Source: Symmachiella macrocystis (GTDB taxonomy: Bacteria; Planctomycetota; Planctomycetia; Planctomycetales; Planctomycetaceae). From it: a stretch of DNA of 64,000 bases. The stretch lies in assembly GCF_007860075.1 (NCBI RefSeq), contig NZ_SJPP01000001.1:2087980-2151979 (forward strand). Direction: 5' to 3'. Shown here piece by piece: positions 26,474 to 35,147 of this stretch (position 1 is the first letter of the stretch; every line of letters starts with the position of its first letter). A program made the position numbers and the translations under genes. The notes under the pieces are model-generated. The model did not search any database. It saw only the letters and a program-made list of their open reading frames with translations, and had not been told where the DNA came from.

Positions 26474-28452
26474 GCGGCGGCTCCTTGAGTCGGCCGAATT
26501 TTCGGCAAGCAGAGCGCGGCTTCCACAATCATCGACACCATCATGACGGCTAAGAACACCCGCCAAATTTCCTCGATCAACGAATTGATCGTTCCCGCTT
26601 CATCATCCACACGGGCGAAATCGAGTCCATTGAACAGCCCCGCTACCTTCTCATCGGCTAACAGGGAGGCCTGTTCTTCTTCGGCCGAACGGTTGACCGC
26701 CAACAAGCGATCACCAGCCGTATAAACGCCGCGATGAAATGCGTACTCCGTGGACAACCCTTCTTCGTCGCCGGTCAATCGCTCCCAAGTGGTCGCCAAT
26801 TCAATTGGCTGTTCGCCGGCGATCAATTGTCGCGTATTACCCAACGCCTCGGCTCCGGACGCCAAGGCCCGTTGCACAGCGACGTACAGCACAATGCCGT
26901 TGGTGGCCAGCGACGAATCACTCGGTGCTGGGGTGGTTGCACAAAAATACACACCGCCATGATCGGTCGTCATGCGTGCCAACAGAGGCTTGCCACTGGG
27001 TAACTGAGCCAGAGGAGTCACTTCACCGGACAGTTCACAGTATTCGCGAATCTGCAGTTCGCCAACCGGTAACGAGGTGCCGCTGAGCGTGTGCGCGAGT
27101 ATATCCTGATCGCTCCGCCAGGTTTCGATGCCGATTTCCTTCGGGGGTTTCTGCCAGTCTTGCCAAGCCACGCCCATGAATTCCCGTCCACTGGTTGACC
27201 GCGGGGGGAAAAACACAACACGGCCGCCACGGCTGACAAAATTGGTCAGTTGTTGGGCGACATCTGCGTCGGGTAGTGGAGCATGCCACAGCACCAATGC
27301 CATTTGCTCCCATTCGACGGTTCCCAACTGATCTTCGGTCACGACCGTGGCAACGCTCTTGGCTTGCGGATCGGGAGATATCGAAGCGGTCAGTTGCAGT
27401 GGCCGGACGTTGGTGGGATCGTCGGCCACAATCAGTGTGTGCCGCTCGGGGGGTTCATCGAAGGCAAAATAGAAATCGTTGTCGGCCGGATTGGCGTCGG
27501 CGGGTATCGACACGCGGCCCCAGCCCTGTTTCTGATTTTCCGTCAGGCCGATGCGGTAATCCTTGAGTTCGTATTGCGCCCCCACCATGTCGACGTTGAT
27601 TTCCGATCGGGCGCCGTCGATCTCCAACTGCACCGGGACCGCTAACCGTTCGTCCGAATCCCCTTCCCGCGTCAAATGCAGCGACACCAACAACTCAACA
27701 CCCTCGCTGGTTTGTTGCCGTCGTACGTCCGTCACACGAACGGCGACGTTTTGCGGTGCGGCGCGGGGATAGGCCAGTAGATGGAAACGCACACCTTGGG
27801 AGAATTCCAAAAAGCTGTCCCGCAGTGATTTCCATCGGCTGCTTTCGGCGTTCCAATCGTTCTCGCGCAAGTCGGAACAGATCCAGATCTCCGTCCGGCC
27901 CGATTGGTTGGCCGCAATGTAACTGTGGGCTGCCTGCAACATCGCCGGGAGGTCGGCGGACGTACTCGTCGGTTCCGTTTCCGGCAGGTTCAACAAGTCT
28001 GTAGGATCGTTCAATTCGCGCGGGACGTTTTTGGTGCTTTCAATCAGCACGTACCGCGTCGATCCCAGCGTTTCGAGAGTTTTAGCCAATTGCTGCCGCC
28101 CCGTTTCGAGCTTTGAGACGACTGCTCCCGGGCCGAGTTGTTGCATGCTGGGCGAACGGTCCAACAGAATGATCGTTGTATCCGTGCGGCCCCCGGCGGT
28201 CACTCCCAGCCAACCGCTGGCCAACGGGCGGCTGATGGCAAAGATCAAACCGGCGATTGCCAGCGTGCGAAACAGTAAAATCAACCATTGCCGGATGCGC
28301 GCATACCCTCGCGACATGCGATTGGCGGCGAGTAAAAACATCATCGCCGCCCAGCGCGTCGTTTGGTAACGGCGTTGGTTGATCAGATGGATGATGATCG
28401 GCAGCGCAATTATTGGTAACGCCGCCAAGAGCATCGGCTGCAAAAAACTCAT
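26470..28452 (-). CDS. BatA-like N-terminal membrane domain with VWA domain
   Basis: A 660-residue protein. It begins with the aerotolerance-regulator (BatA) N-terminal pattern: two membrane helices around I-I-I-H-L-I-N-Q-R-R and a basic cytoplasmic loop. A VWA domain follows with the MIDAS motif D-R-S-P-S. A long extracytoplasmic part and a C-terminal helix (F-L-A-V-M-M-V-S-M-I-V) complete it. It overlaps both neighbours by four bases (ATGA junctions), so translation of the three genes is probably coupled. BatA/VWA proteins with MoxR ATPases act in stress tolerance or metal insertion in other bacteria. The role here is inferred from the operon. Confidence 0.88.
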   Translation of the reverse strand: MSFLQPMLLAALPIIALPIIIHLINQRRYQTTRWAAMMFLLAANRMSRGYARIRQWLILLFRTLAIAGLIFAISRPLASGWLGVTAGGRTDTTIILLDRSPSMQQLGPGAVVSKLETGRQQLAKTLETLGSTRYVLIESTKNVPRELNDPTDLLNLPETEPTSTSADLPAMLQAAHSYIAANQSGRTEIWICSDLRENDWNAESSRWKSLRDSFLEFSQGVRFHLLAYPRAAPQNVAVRVTDVRRQQTSEGVELLVSLHLTREGDSDERLAVPVQLEIDGARSEINVDMVGAQYELKDYRIGLTENQKQGWGRVSIPADANPADNDFYFAFDEPPERHTLIVADDPTNVRPLQLTASISPDPQAKSVATVVTEDQLGTVEWEQMALVLWHAPLPDADVAQQLTNFVSRGGRVVFFPPRSTSGREFMGVAWQDWQKPPKEIGIETWRSDQDILAHTLSGTSLPVGELQIREYCELSGEVTPLAQLPSGKPLLARMTTDHGGVYFCATTPAPSDSSLATNGIVLYVAVQRALASGAEALGNTRQLIAGEQPIELATTWERLTGDEEGLSTEYAFHRGVYTAGDRLLAVNRSAEEEQASLLADEKVAGLFNGLDFARVDDEAGTINSLIEEIWRVFLAVMMVSMIVEAALCLPKIRPTQGAAA

Positions 28453-29360
28453 CGTACGCCTCGCGCTCGCGTCCGCCCGGCCAAGAATTGTGTCAAAACT
28501 TTTTCGTAATCTTCATCGATCACCGTGCGGTGGTAATCGATTCCCGTCTGTAACACGACCTGTTTGAGATTCTCCAAATATTCTTGGAGTGCTTTGTGAT
28601 AACGGTCGGCGATCTCGTTCGGCTCAGCAAAAATGGCCGGTCCGCCTTCCATATCCAAAAACCGCATCGGGCGGCGAAATTCGAATCCCAATTCCTGTGG
28701 ATCCAACAAGTGGAACGCGGTGACATCGTGTTTACGAAATTGCAGATGCTCAAAACAGCTCCGCAACTCTGCCGGTTCCACAAAAAAGTCCGAGATGATC
28801 ACAATCAACGCCCGTTGGCGAATCGTTTCAGCTAACTCGTGCAACACGCTCGTCAACTGCGTGCCATCCTTGGGGACGGCTTTTTCCAACGTGTCAAAAA
28901 CGTGCATCAGATGCGCAGGATTTCGTCGCGGCGGGATATTTTGAATCATGTCCTCGGCCACACAAGAGAGGCCGATGGCGTCCCCTTGTTGGACCGCTAG
29001 ATAACTCAATGCGCCGGCGATTTTGAGGGCATACTGCAACTTGGTGATGTCGCCGCTGCCGAAGTCCATCGAGCCGCTGGTATCTAGCACCAGGCAACAC
29101 CGCAGGTTGGTGTCCGCCTCGAATTCCTTGACATAGAAACGGTCGGTCCGACCGTAAGCCCGCCAATCGAGCCTTCGCAAATCGTCGCCCGGGACATATT
29201 TCCGGTACTCCGCAAACTCCACGCTGGCGCCGCGGTGCGGACTGGGATGCCGACCGGAAACGCTGCCCATCATCGGTCGCCGCGCGAACAGCGGCAGCCC
29301 CGATAAGCGCGACAGCGCCGACGGATCCAAGAACTCCCGGCGATTACCATCCGGAAACAT
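28449..29360 (-). CDS. DUF58 domain protein
   Basis: I chose the ATG at 29360 (303 residues) because AAGGAG lies 7 bases upstream. The longer start at 29459 would begin inside the intergenic inverted repeat. The protein shows the DUF58 signature Y-V-P-G-D-D-L-R-R-L-D-W-R-A-Y, then a VWA-like strand with D-T-S-G-S. DUF58 proteins are regular partners of MoxR AAA+ ATPases. No membrane segment is evident, so it is probably cytoplasmic or peripheral. Confidence 0.92.
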   Translation of the reverse strand: MFPDGNRREFLDPSALSRLSGLPLFARRPMMGSVSGRHPSPHRGASVEFAEYRKYVPGDDLRRLDWRAYGRTDRFYVKEFEADTNLRCCLVLDTSGSMDFGSGDITKLQYALKIAGALSYLAVQQGDAIGLSCVAEDMIQNIPPRRNPAHLMHVFDTLEKAVPKDGTQLTSVLHELAETIRQRALIVIISDFFVEPAELRSCFEHLQFRKHDVTAFHLLDPQELGFEFRRPMRFLDMEGGPAIFAEPNEIADRYHKALQEYLENLKQVVLQTGIDYHRTVIDEDYEKVLTQFLAGRTRARGVR

Positions 29361-29427
29361 CAACGACTCCTTCACCAGTCGAATCGACAGGTTACAGAAA
29401 ACCCGCACACAACTCTGGATACCAGCT

Positions 29428-29453
29428 GTGGCAAGGTCTCCCGACCTTGCCAC
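29428..29453. repeat. perfect intergenic inverted repeat inside the moxR operon
   Basis: An 11-base arm GTGGCAAGGTC is followed by four bases and its exact complement. Transcribed in the operon direction it would form a stable hairpin with a four-base GGGA loop, between moxR and the DUF58 gene. There is no T run, so it is not a classic terminator. It may be an mRNA processing or attenuation element, or one copy of a dispersed palindrome. A half-copy-like GTGGCAAGGTT is found at 47062. Confidence 0.75.
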
Positions 29454-29509
29454 CTTCACAACAGCAGGTCTCTACAGGTAGTTTCAAAACCCATGCAAAG
29501 ACCCGGCTG

Positions 29510-30535
29510 TTATTCGTCAGTGCTGGTTTCCTCAATCAGACGCCGCACGATTTCCTTCGCGCTGATGCCCTCCGCTTGCGCAGCAAACGTCGTGATCACC
29601 CGGTGCGTTAATACCGGAGCGGCGACTTCCTGAATATCTTCCAGCCGCACCATGTAACTACCCATCAATGCCGCCCGCGCTTTGGCAGCCAGAATCAGAT
29701 TTTGCACCGCCCGCGGACCGGCTCCCCAGGCCACCAGCGGCTTCAGCCATTCGGGTGCGGAGTCGCCGGCTGGTCGCGTCTGCCGCACCAATCGCGCGGC
29801 GTACGTATAGATATGATCGGGCACCGGAACGCGGCGTACTAGATTTTGATGGGCGATGATCTCCGCCGCATGCACCAAGTGTTCCAATTCCGGCAACGCA
29901 TCGCCGGTTGTGGTCCGGGCGATTTTCACTTCCTCGGCTTCGGAGGGATAATCGAGTTCGATCAAGAACATAAACCGATCCAATTGCGCTTCAGGCAACG
30001 GATAGGTTCCTTCCTGCTCGACCGGATTCTGCGTCGCTAGCACCAGGAATGGTTGTTCCAGCGGAAACGTTTTTCCGACAGCGGTCACTTTATGCTCTTG
30101 CATCGCTTCGAGCATCGCCGCTTGGGTCTTGGGAGGAGCGCGGTTGATTTCGTCGGCTAACACCATATTGGCGAAGACCGGGCCGTGCACGAACTGAAAT
30201 TCTCGCCGCCCGTGCTCGCTATCCTGCAGAATATCCGTCCCGGTGATGTCCATCGGCATCAGGTCGGGAGTAAACTGAATTCGGCTGAATTTCAGCGACA
30301 TGGTTTCGGCCAACTTGCTCACCAAGAGCGTTTTGGCCAGCCCCGGCACCCCCATCAACAGAGCATGCCCGCGGGCGAACAGGCAGATCGACAAGCGTTC
30401 GATCGTTTCTTCCTGACCAACGATGACGCGCCCCAACTCCGTGCGGAGCCGACCATAAAGGTCGCGCAGATCGTCAATCGCCTGGACATCGTTTTCCGAA
30501 AGCTTCATTTCCGGCAGCGCTACAGATTCCGGCAT
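29510..30535 (-). CDS. MoxR family AAA+ ATPase
   Basis: A 341-residue protein with the P-loop G-V-P-G-L-A-K-T, Walker B region L-A-D-E-I-N-R-A, a Q-A-A-M-L-E-A-M-Q block and sensor 1 T-Q-N-P-V-E. All are typical of MoxR, a chaperone-like ATPase that works with VWA proteins. It is the first gene of a minus-strand run through DUF58, BatA-like and large membrane proteins. Its start is an ATG at 30535 and the upstream DNA holds a 16-base palindrome. Confidence 0.95.
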   Translation of the reverse strand: MPESVALPEMKLSENDVQAIDDLRDLYGRLRTELGRVIVGQEETIERLSICLFARGHALLMGVPGLAKTLLVSKLAETMSLKFSRIQFTPDLMPMDITGTDILQDSEHGRREFQFVHGPVFANMVLADEINRAPPKTQAAMLEAMQEHKVTAVGKTFPLEQPFLVLATQNPVEQEGTYPLPEAQLDRFMFLIELDYPSEAEEVKIARTTTGDALPELEHLVHAAEIIAHQNLVRRVPVPDHIYTYAARLVRQTRPAGDSAPEWLKPLVAWGAGPRAVQNLILAAKARAALMGSYMVRLEDIQEVAAPVLTHRVITTFAAQAEGISAKEIVRRLIEETSTDE

Positions 30536-31222
30536 GCGTGCTCCTCAATTGTCAATCAAACTATGATGAAACAGTCCGTGCCCACTGGGCCAATAGATAT
30601 GGCGTACAAGTGTAATTTGTCTAATCAATCTACGCGATTTCCAAGTTATTCGCAAGCGGCGGCCATTTATTAAACGCAGAGTTAGATCCTCCTGCGTCCT
30701 GCCCAGACAGTCAATCCCGCTTTGGCGGTCGTGACAATATTGTCACAAAGTCACCTAGCGAAACATTTGACCGCACGTTTTTCGAAGCCTGCCTCTTCGC
30801 CGATACTTAAACGGGTAACTGGCCTACTATTTCTTTCAATAGCACGATTTTTTCGCGACTCAGCGGACTTGGGGCAAAATTCGCCCCAATGTGATTTGCG
30901 CGGAGCAGCGCCAATTCATCGGCGAAGTTACCAAATTTTTAAAAGATGCAGTACGAATTCGCCCTTTCTGCGTGTGGAATAACCCACCACGGCGCCGATC
31001 GCCTCAGCGTGGGACGCGCGCCGGCCGAGTTTGGTTCCAAATTTCTCGCTCCCGAGCACCAATCGTTGAAAATCGACCTGGCGGACAAACCGCAGCTATT
31101 CACCAAGACGCAGCATGTGCACCCTATATCACGCGATTCGTAGATCGTTGCCTCAAGAATCGCCCGGTCGCGGTGAGACGTGACCGGTCGAAATGATATC
31201 GTGCGTCTTCCGAGGTAGAGGA
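30536..31222. other. gene-free upstream region of the moxR operon
   Basis: About 690 bases contain no convincing coding frame on either strand. The part nearest 30535 should hold the moxR promoter, and the far end lies downstream of the membrane-protein gene at 31223-32968. The only clear structure I see is the perfect palindrome at 30731-30746. Confidence 0.5.
30731..30746. promoter_or_regulatory. perfect 16-bp palindrome, candidate operator
   Basis: GTGACAATATTGTCAC is perfectly self-complementary and lies about 195 bases before the moxR start in otherwise unstructured DNA. Its length and symmetry suit a dimeric repressor or activator. No regulator gene is adjacent, so the partner is unknown. 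Confidence 0.45.
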
Positions 31223-32968
31223 TTATTCGATCGGCCCCCAATTATTCACATCAAACAATTCGTCGGGAATCTCCGCCTCGAAGTCGACGTAGAACCGCAA
31301 AAACGTATCGTTGGTAGTTCCGTCGTCCAAGTTCACAGAGTTTTGAAGCTCGCGGACCACTCGGGGATACCACAGGCCGCTGGGCGAAACGGCCAATTCT
31401 TCCATCTCCACGCGGCCTCCGCGGGATTGATCCGCCTGCCCGGTCTTCAGCCATTGCGTTTGCTGAACCACATACCCACGCGACGGGTCCACCCAATAGC
31501 GGGCACCGCGAATTCGACCGGGTAATTTCGAGGGACTCTTCTTTCGCGAATCCACAAGCACAGTCCGCGGCGGGCCTTCGGTAGGATGTGCGTCGACGTT
31601 GATTTGAAAACCCCAGATGCCCGCACCGAACAGGAACGGATACGCGTGGAACTCCGGCATGATGCGGTAGTCGCGCGGCCGCGGGTCGGTCGTCCGCGGC
31701 CGAAATGTATTCGTAGCGACAGGTTTGTACGATACGATTAAAATATAACGAGGGTTACTCGGGTCAGGCTGACGGGGTTGTACCTTGATCTTTTCGAGTC
31801 GAATTTCCTGTGTACCATCCGAGACCGACTCCGGCATCTTCTCCCACTCATAGCCCCGTTCTAACCACCATGAGCGGGGTTCTTCCCCCTCGGGGACTTC
31901 GTCCGCATGAGGGCCTTGCCCCAATCGAACGGGCTGCCGCAATTGCTCGACGCGCCATTTCAGCCCTTGACGCCACACCTGATAGACCAGAGAACCATTG
32001 GCATGGTGATCGGCGGAATTCGATTCTACCACGACCGCGCGGTAAGAATCGAACTCGGTCCGCCCCGTTTTCAACGCGGCCAGAATGCGTTCCTGATCGG
32101 GGCTGGGAGTCTGATCGAGAACCTCCACGTCGCGGGGAATGCCCAGCGCATAAATGGTCTGCGGGCCGGTCGCTGGAAAATCGACCCGGCAAGAAAAGAC
32201 CCGCGTCTTTCCGATTTTCGATTCCCACGCGACCGGAAGTTCAGTTTCGGGGTCCACGCGAAGCACGGTTTCGGTCGGTTGTTTATTTTCGGCAACGCGC
32301 GTCGTGAAACGATGTTCGATGAAAATATCATCGCCATCGTGGATCGTCTGCTCCGTATGGCCGGTGATCTCCAGTTCCTCTGCGGCAGCTCCCTGCAACG
32401 GACGTCCGAAGAAGAGAGAATTCAACGTGCTTTCACCGGACGAGAATTGTTTCCGCTGGTCTTTATCGATCGGCAGCCGCGACAACAACGGATTCCCTGC
32501 CCCATCCTTCTTGTAAAACTCGATCGTGTCTTGCCCCACATTGGCGAAGAGCGTTTCCGCCACCTCTTTCCGCCCCTGGCGCATGGCAATGATTCTATGT
32601 TTAGGGGAATACCACATCTCGATGGCAACTCCATTCGGTCCCTGACCTTGGGCGTGCAGCCAGGTTTTATTGGAGACCGCTTTGACGACATCCGCCAAAA
32701 CCGAGCGGTTTCCTAAGTGCCAAATGAACGCAACCATCACCACCGCCGCAGTGCCGACAGCAAAGCCCAGCCAACGCCGCGGCACCCATCGGCCGCGATG
32801 TCGCGACCGTTCGGGGGGCGCAACGGAAACAGACGGGATGTCCAATGCCCGGACAATCGCACGCTGCAACACTTCATCCGGAACTTGCTCCGCACGCACG
32901 GCTTCAACCGCCTCGCGCAATGGCGATTCCAAATGTTCTTCATTGTTCAATGCATTAGCGTTGGTCAC
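31223..32968 (-). CDS. membrane protein overlapping an ECF sigma gene, probable anti-sigma or sensor
   Basis: A 581-residue protein from GTG, with CAGGAG 7 bases upstream. The gene overlaps the end of the sigma gene by 14 bases. A cytoplasmic N-terminal part of ~70 residues is followed by one membrane helix (F-A-V-G-T-A-A-V-V-M-V-A-F-I-W) and a large extracytoplasmic region. That region has two halves resembling beta-rich LolA-like or outer-membrane-lipoprotein-sorting folds. In planctomycetes such proteins often follow ECF sigma genes and act as anti-sigma factors. No zinc-binding ZAS motif (H-x3-C-x2-C) is visible, so that role is inferred from position. Confidence 0.72.
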   Translation of the reverse strand: MTNANALNNEEHLESPLREAVEAVRAEQVPDEVLQRAIVRALDIPSVSVAPPERSRHRGRWVPRRWLGFAVGTAAVVMVAFIWHLGNRSVLADVVKAVSNKTWLHAQGQGPNGVAIEMWYSPKHRIIAMRQGRKEVAETLFANVGQDTIEFYKKDGAGNPLLSRLPIDKDQRKQFSSGESTLNSLFFGRPLQGAAAEELEITGHTEQTIHDGDDIFIEHRFTTRVAENKQPTETVLRVDPETELPVAWESKIGKTRVFSCRVDFPATGPQTIYALGIPRDVEVLDQTPSPDQERILAALKTGRTEFDSYRAVVVESNSADHHANGSLVYQVWRQGLKWRVEQLRQPVRLGQGPHADEVPEGEEPRSWWLERGYEWEKMPESVSDGTQEIRLEKIKVQPRQPDPSNPRYILIVSYKPVATNTFRPRTTDPRPRDYRIMPEFHAYPFLFGAGIWGFQINVDAHPTEGPPRTVLVDSRKKSPSKLPGRIRGARYWVDPSRGYVVQQTQWLKTGQADQSRGGRVEMEELAVSPSGLWYPRVVRELQNSVNLDDGTTNDTFLRFYVDFEAEIPDELFDVNNWGPIE

Positions 32969-33461
32969 AATTGGGCTCCTGGAGAGTTTCGGTGAGCGCC
33001 GTCTTCAGATTCCGGCGAGCCTTGGAGTGAGCAGTCGAAACCGCGCCGACCGTGGTTCCCAGCGTAGTGGCAATCTCTTCGCGATTGAGATGTTCAAAAT
33101 AGAACAGCGAAAACACGGCCGCCTGCTGTTCGGGAAGTTGGCACAAGCAGCCTCGCAATCGATCGGCCAACTCGCGCGCTAGCATGCGATCGTGGGGCGC
33201 TTCAGCGGTGTCCACAAGATGGTCTTCCGTCAGCGGCGCATGCGAACGTCGTCGCCGAAGTTTGTCGAGCGAACGCAACACAGCCAGCCGCCGCAACAAC
33301 CCCGGCCAGTTAGCCACTTGTTGAGAGGCTTGAATTTGCCATGCTTCGCAGAACACATCCTGGGTCACGTCTTCAGCATCGGGAAGGCCGCCAAGAATGC
33401 GAACGGCAATTCGCAAAACGGCTGGTCCGTGCTCGCGCACCAGGGCATCCCAATCGGGCAT
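32955..33461 (-). CDS. ECF RNA polymerase sigma factor
   Basis: A 168-residue sigma-70 family protein. Region 2 shows D-A-E-D-V-T-Q-D-V-F-C-E-A-W, the core-binding and -10 recognition helix. Region 4 shows the helix-turn-helix L-N-R-E-E-I-A-T-T-L-G-T-T-V-G-A-V-S, which reads the -35 element. The length is typical of an ECF factor. The downstream overlapping gene is its likely regulator. Confidence 0.93.
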   Translation of the reverse strand: MPDWDALVREHGPAVLRIAVRILGGLPDAEDVTQDVFCEAWQIQASQQVANWPGLLRRLAVLRSLDKLRRRRSHAPLTEDHLVDTAEAPHDRMLARELADRLRGCLCQLPEQQAAVFSLFYFEHLNREEIATTLGTTVGAVSTAHSKARRNLKTALTETLQEPNCDQR

Positions 33462-33652
33462 GATTGTCCTTATTTAGAAAATCGGTCGTGTGAATCATCC
33501 GTTCTAATGACCTTGTCGTACCAGAACGAAAAACCTTACCAATTCTCCGACCTTAATGTTTTGGACAACACAATTGGCTGCTCTCAGGCAGCCAGCTTCC
33601 ATGCGGCGACGGCGTGCGGCGACTGCCCGACCTAGGCAGCTGGGTTCGTCGT

Positions 33653-35083
33653 TTACGGCGAGACGATTTCCCCTTCGCGAAACTCGACCTCTCGGCCGAC
33701 GGTTTCGAAATCCAGGCCGGGCAGATCAACCACCGGCCAGAGTTCATACTTTCCAGTAAAACTTCGGGGTATGGACCACGAATTGCCATTCTCACCAAGA
33801 ACGATTCCGTTGCGAACTGGCCATGTCGCCACGGGACGTTCGTTGGAATCGAGCACAATGAGACCGGGGGGTGCTACGATTTCTCGATCTTCGTTGTACA
33901 AATAGTTCTCGCCGCGGTTGCCAACAATCTGCATGCGAAGTTTCACCATGCGGGCGCGATTTTCTTGCGGTTCAACTTCCAATTCAACACGGAGCGGTTC
34001 CCCGAACTCGAACTTCAATATTTCACCTTTGGCGACGACCAGTTTGGGGCGATCTTTGTCGATGCGGGAAACCAAGCTCCACTCCAAGGACTCCCCTTTG
34101 GGTGACGTGAGTTCGACAGAATGCACCTCGTAAGCACCAACAATTGCCTCGGCCCGGCCTTCATTGAAAACCAAGTCCAATGTTTGCGACGACGACCGCA
34201 CTGACACACGTTTGATGTGCGGCGATGCTTCAAGCACGCCCACCGGCGGATCGGCTGCTGCGACTTTAGCACGTGATCCATCAGGACTGGGAACAATCGA
34301 AAACCACCGCCCAGCCACAGATGTGAACCGGCTTAAAGGGAACGATTCATTTTTTTTCGGGTCATCGAAACTGCGGAAACGGCCATCGCCGTCCAAATCG
34401 ATCAGCAAGCGATCCCCTTTAAACAGCTTGGGTTCGTAATCGTTGTAGCGGCCGTTGCTGTTCAGATCCAAAACGATGAACTTGTGTCGACGCCCCTCGA
34501 AATCTGCCTCACCCAGATAGTATGAACTGTTGCGAAGATTGGCGTGGACCTTTTTTTGCGGGTGTTTTTTATCCCGATACCGGAACGCAGTGAAATCGAC
34601 GTAATAGGGAGTGATGATGTCACCGTTTGCCACCAACAAACGAATCCGCACGGGCTTCGTTTTAGATGAGGATCCCAACGTGAAAGGAAACCGTTCCGTT
34701 TCGGGGTCAATGCGGTTATCGTTGTCCGCATCGGCATAGACGACGTCGTATCCCTGATCCGTGCCGTCGCTCTCATCGATCACGAATGTAAACACACGGT
34801 CATCCGCCTCGCCAAACTTGGCAGCATAAAACACCGGATTCTCCGACACCAACTCCGGCAGCTGCAACTCCGGTTCCTGGCATTTGTCGTGCGGGTGTAA
34901 CCATTGGCAATTGCCGTAACCGTGTTGCTCATTACCGTCCTGGCCAGCAAGTTCCATTTCGATGGTTTGCGGCGAGTCGGCGCGGGTTGGTGTTGCTGAG
35001 CAGGCGAGCGTCATGAAAATAAGGCACTGTGCGAGCAGGACTGAGATATGCCGCTGCCATTTACGCTCTGTTCCCATCGTCAT
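33653..35083 (-). CDS. secreted protein with three EF-hand-like loops
   Basis: A 476-residue protein with a signal peptide (hydrophobic residues ~14-28). L-A-C in that stretch could be a lipobox. Residues ~120-260 contain three calcium-loop-like motifs: D-A-D-N-D-N-R-I-D, D-L-N-S-N-G-R-Y-N-D-Y-E and D-L-D-G-D-G-R-F. The second fits the 12-residue EF-hand or dockerin-type loop well. The C-terminal half looks beta-rich. I recognise no family. It is separated by ~190 bases from the sigma gene and is not obviously in the same operon. Confidence 0.75.
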   Translation of the reverse strand: MTMGTERKWQRHISVLLAQCLIFMTLACSATPTRADSPQTIEMELAGQDGNEQHGYGNCQWLHPHDKCQEPELQLPELVSENPVFYAAKFGEADDRVFTFVIDESDGTDQGYDVVYADADNDNRIDPETERFPFTLGSSSKTKPVRIRLLVANGDIITPYYVDFTAFRYRDKKHPQKKVHANLRNSSYYLGEADFEGRRHKFIVLDLNSNGRYNDYEPKLFKGDRLLIDLDGDGRFRSFDDPKKNESFPLSRFTSVAGRWFSIVPSPDGSRAKVAAADPPVGVLEASPHIKRVSVRSSSQTLDLVFNEGRAEAIVGAYEVHSVELTSPKGESLEWSLVSRIDKDRPKLVVAKGEILKFEFGEPLRVELEVEPQENRARMVKLRMQIVGNRGENYLYNEDREIVAPPGLIVLDSNERPVATWPVRNGIVLGENGNSWSIPRSFTGKYELWPVVDLPGLDFETVGREVEFREGEIVSP

Positions 35084-35147
35084 CTGCCCTTGAAATCATG
35101 AACGCGATTCATCTTGGGTAAATTCGATCCGCCGAGGACAGCCTAAC

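Noticed and set aside
30939-31241. 100-codon minus-strand ORF in the moxR upstream region
   Set aside because: The product is of odd composition with no recognisable pattern, and it overlaps the end of the membrane-protein gene.
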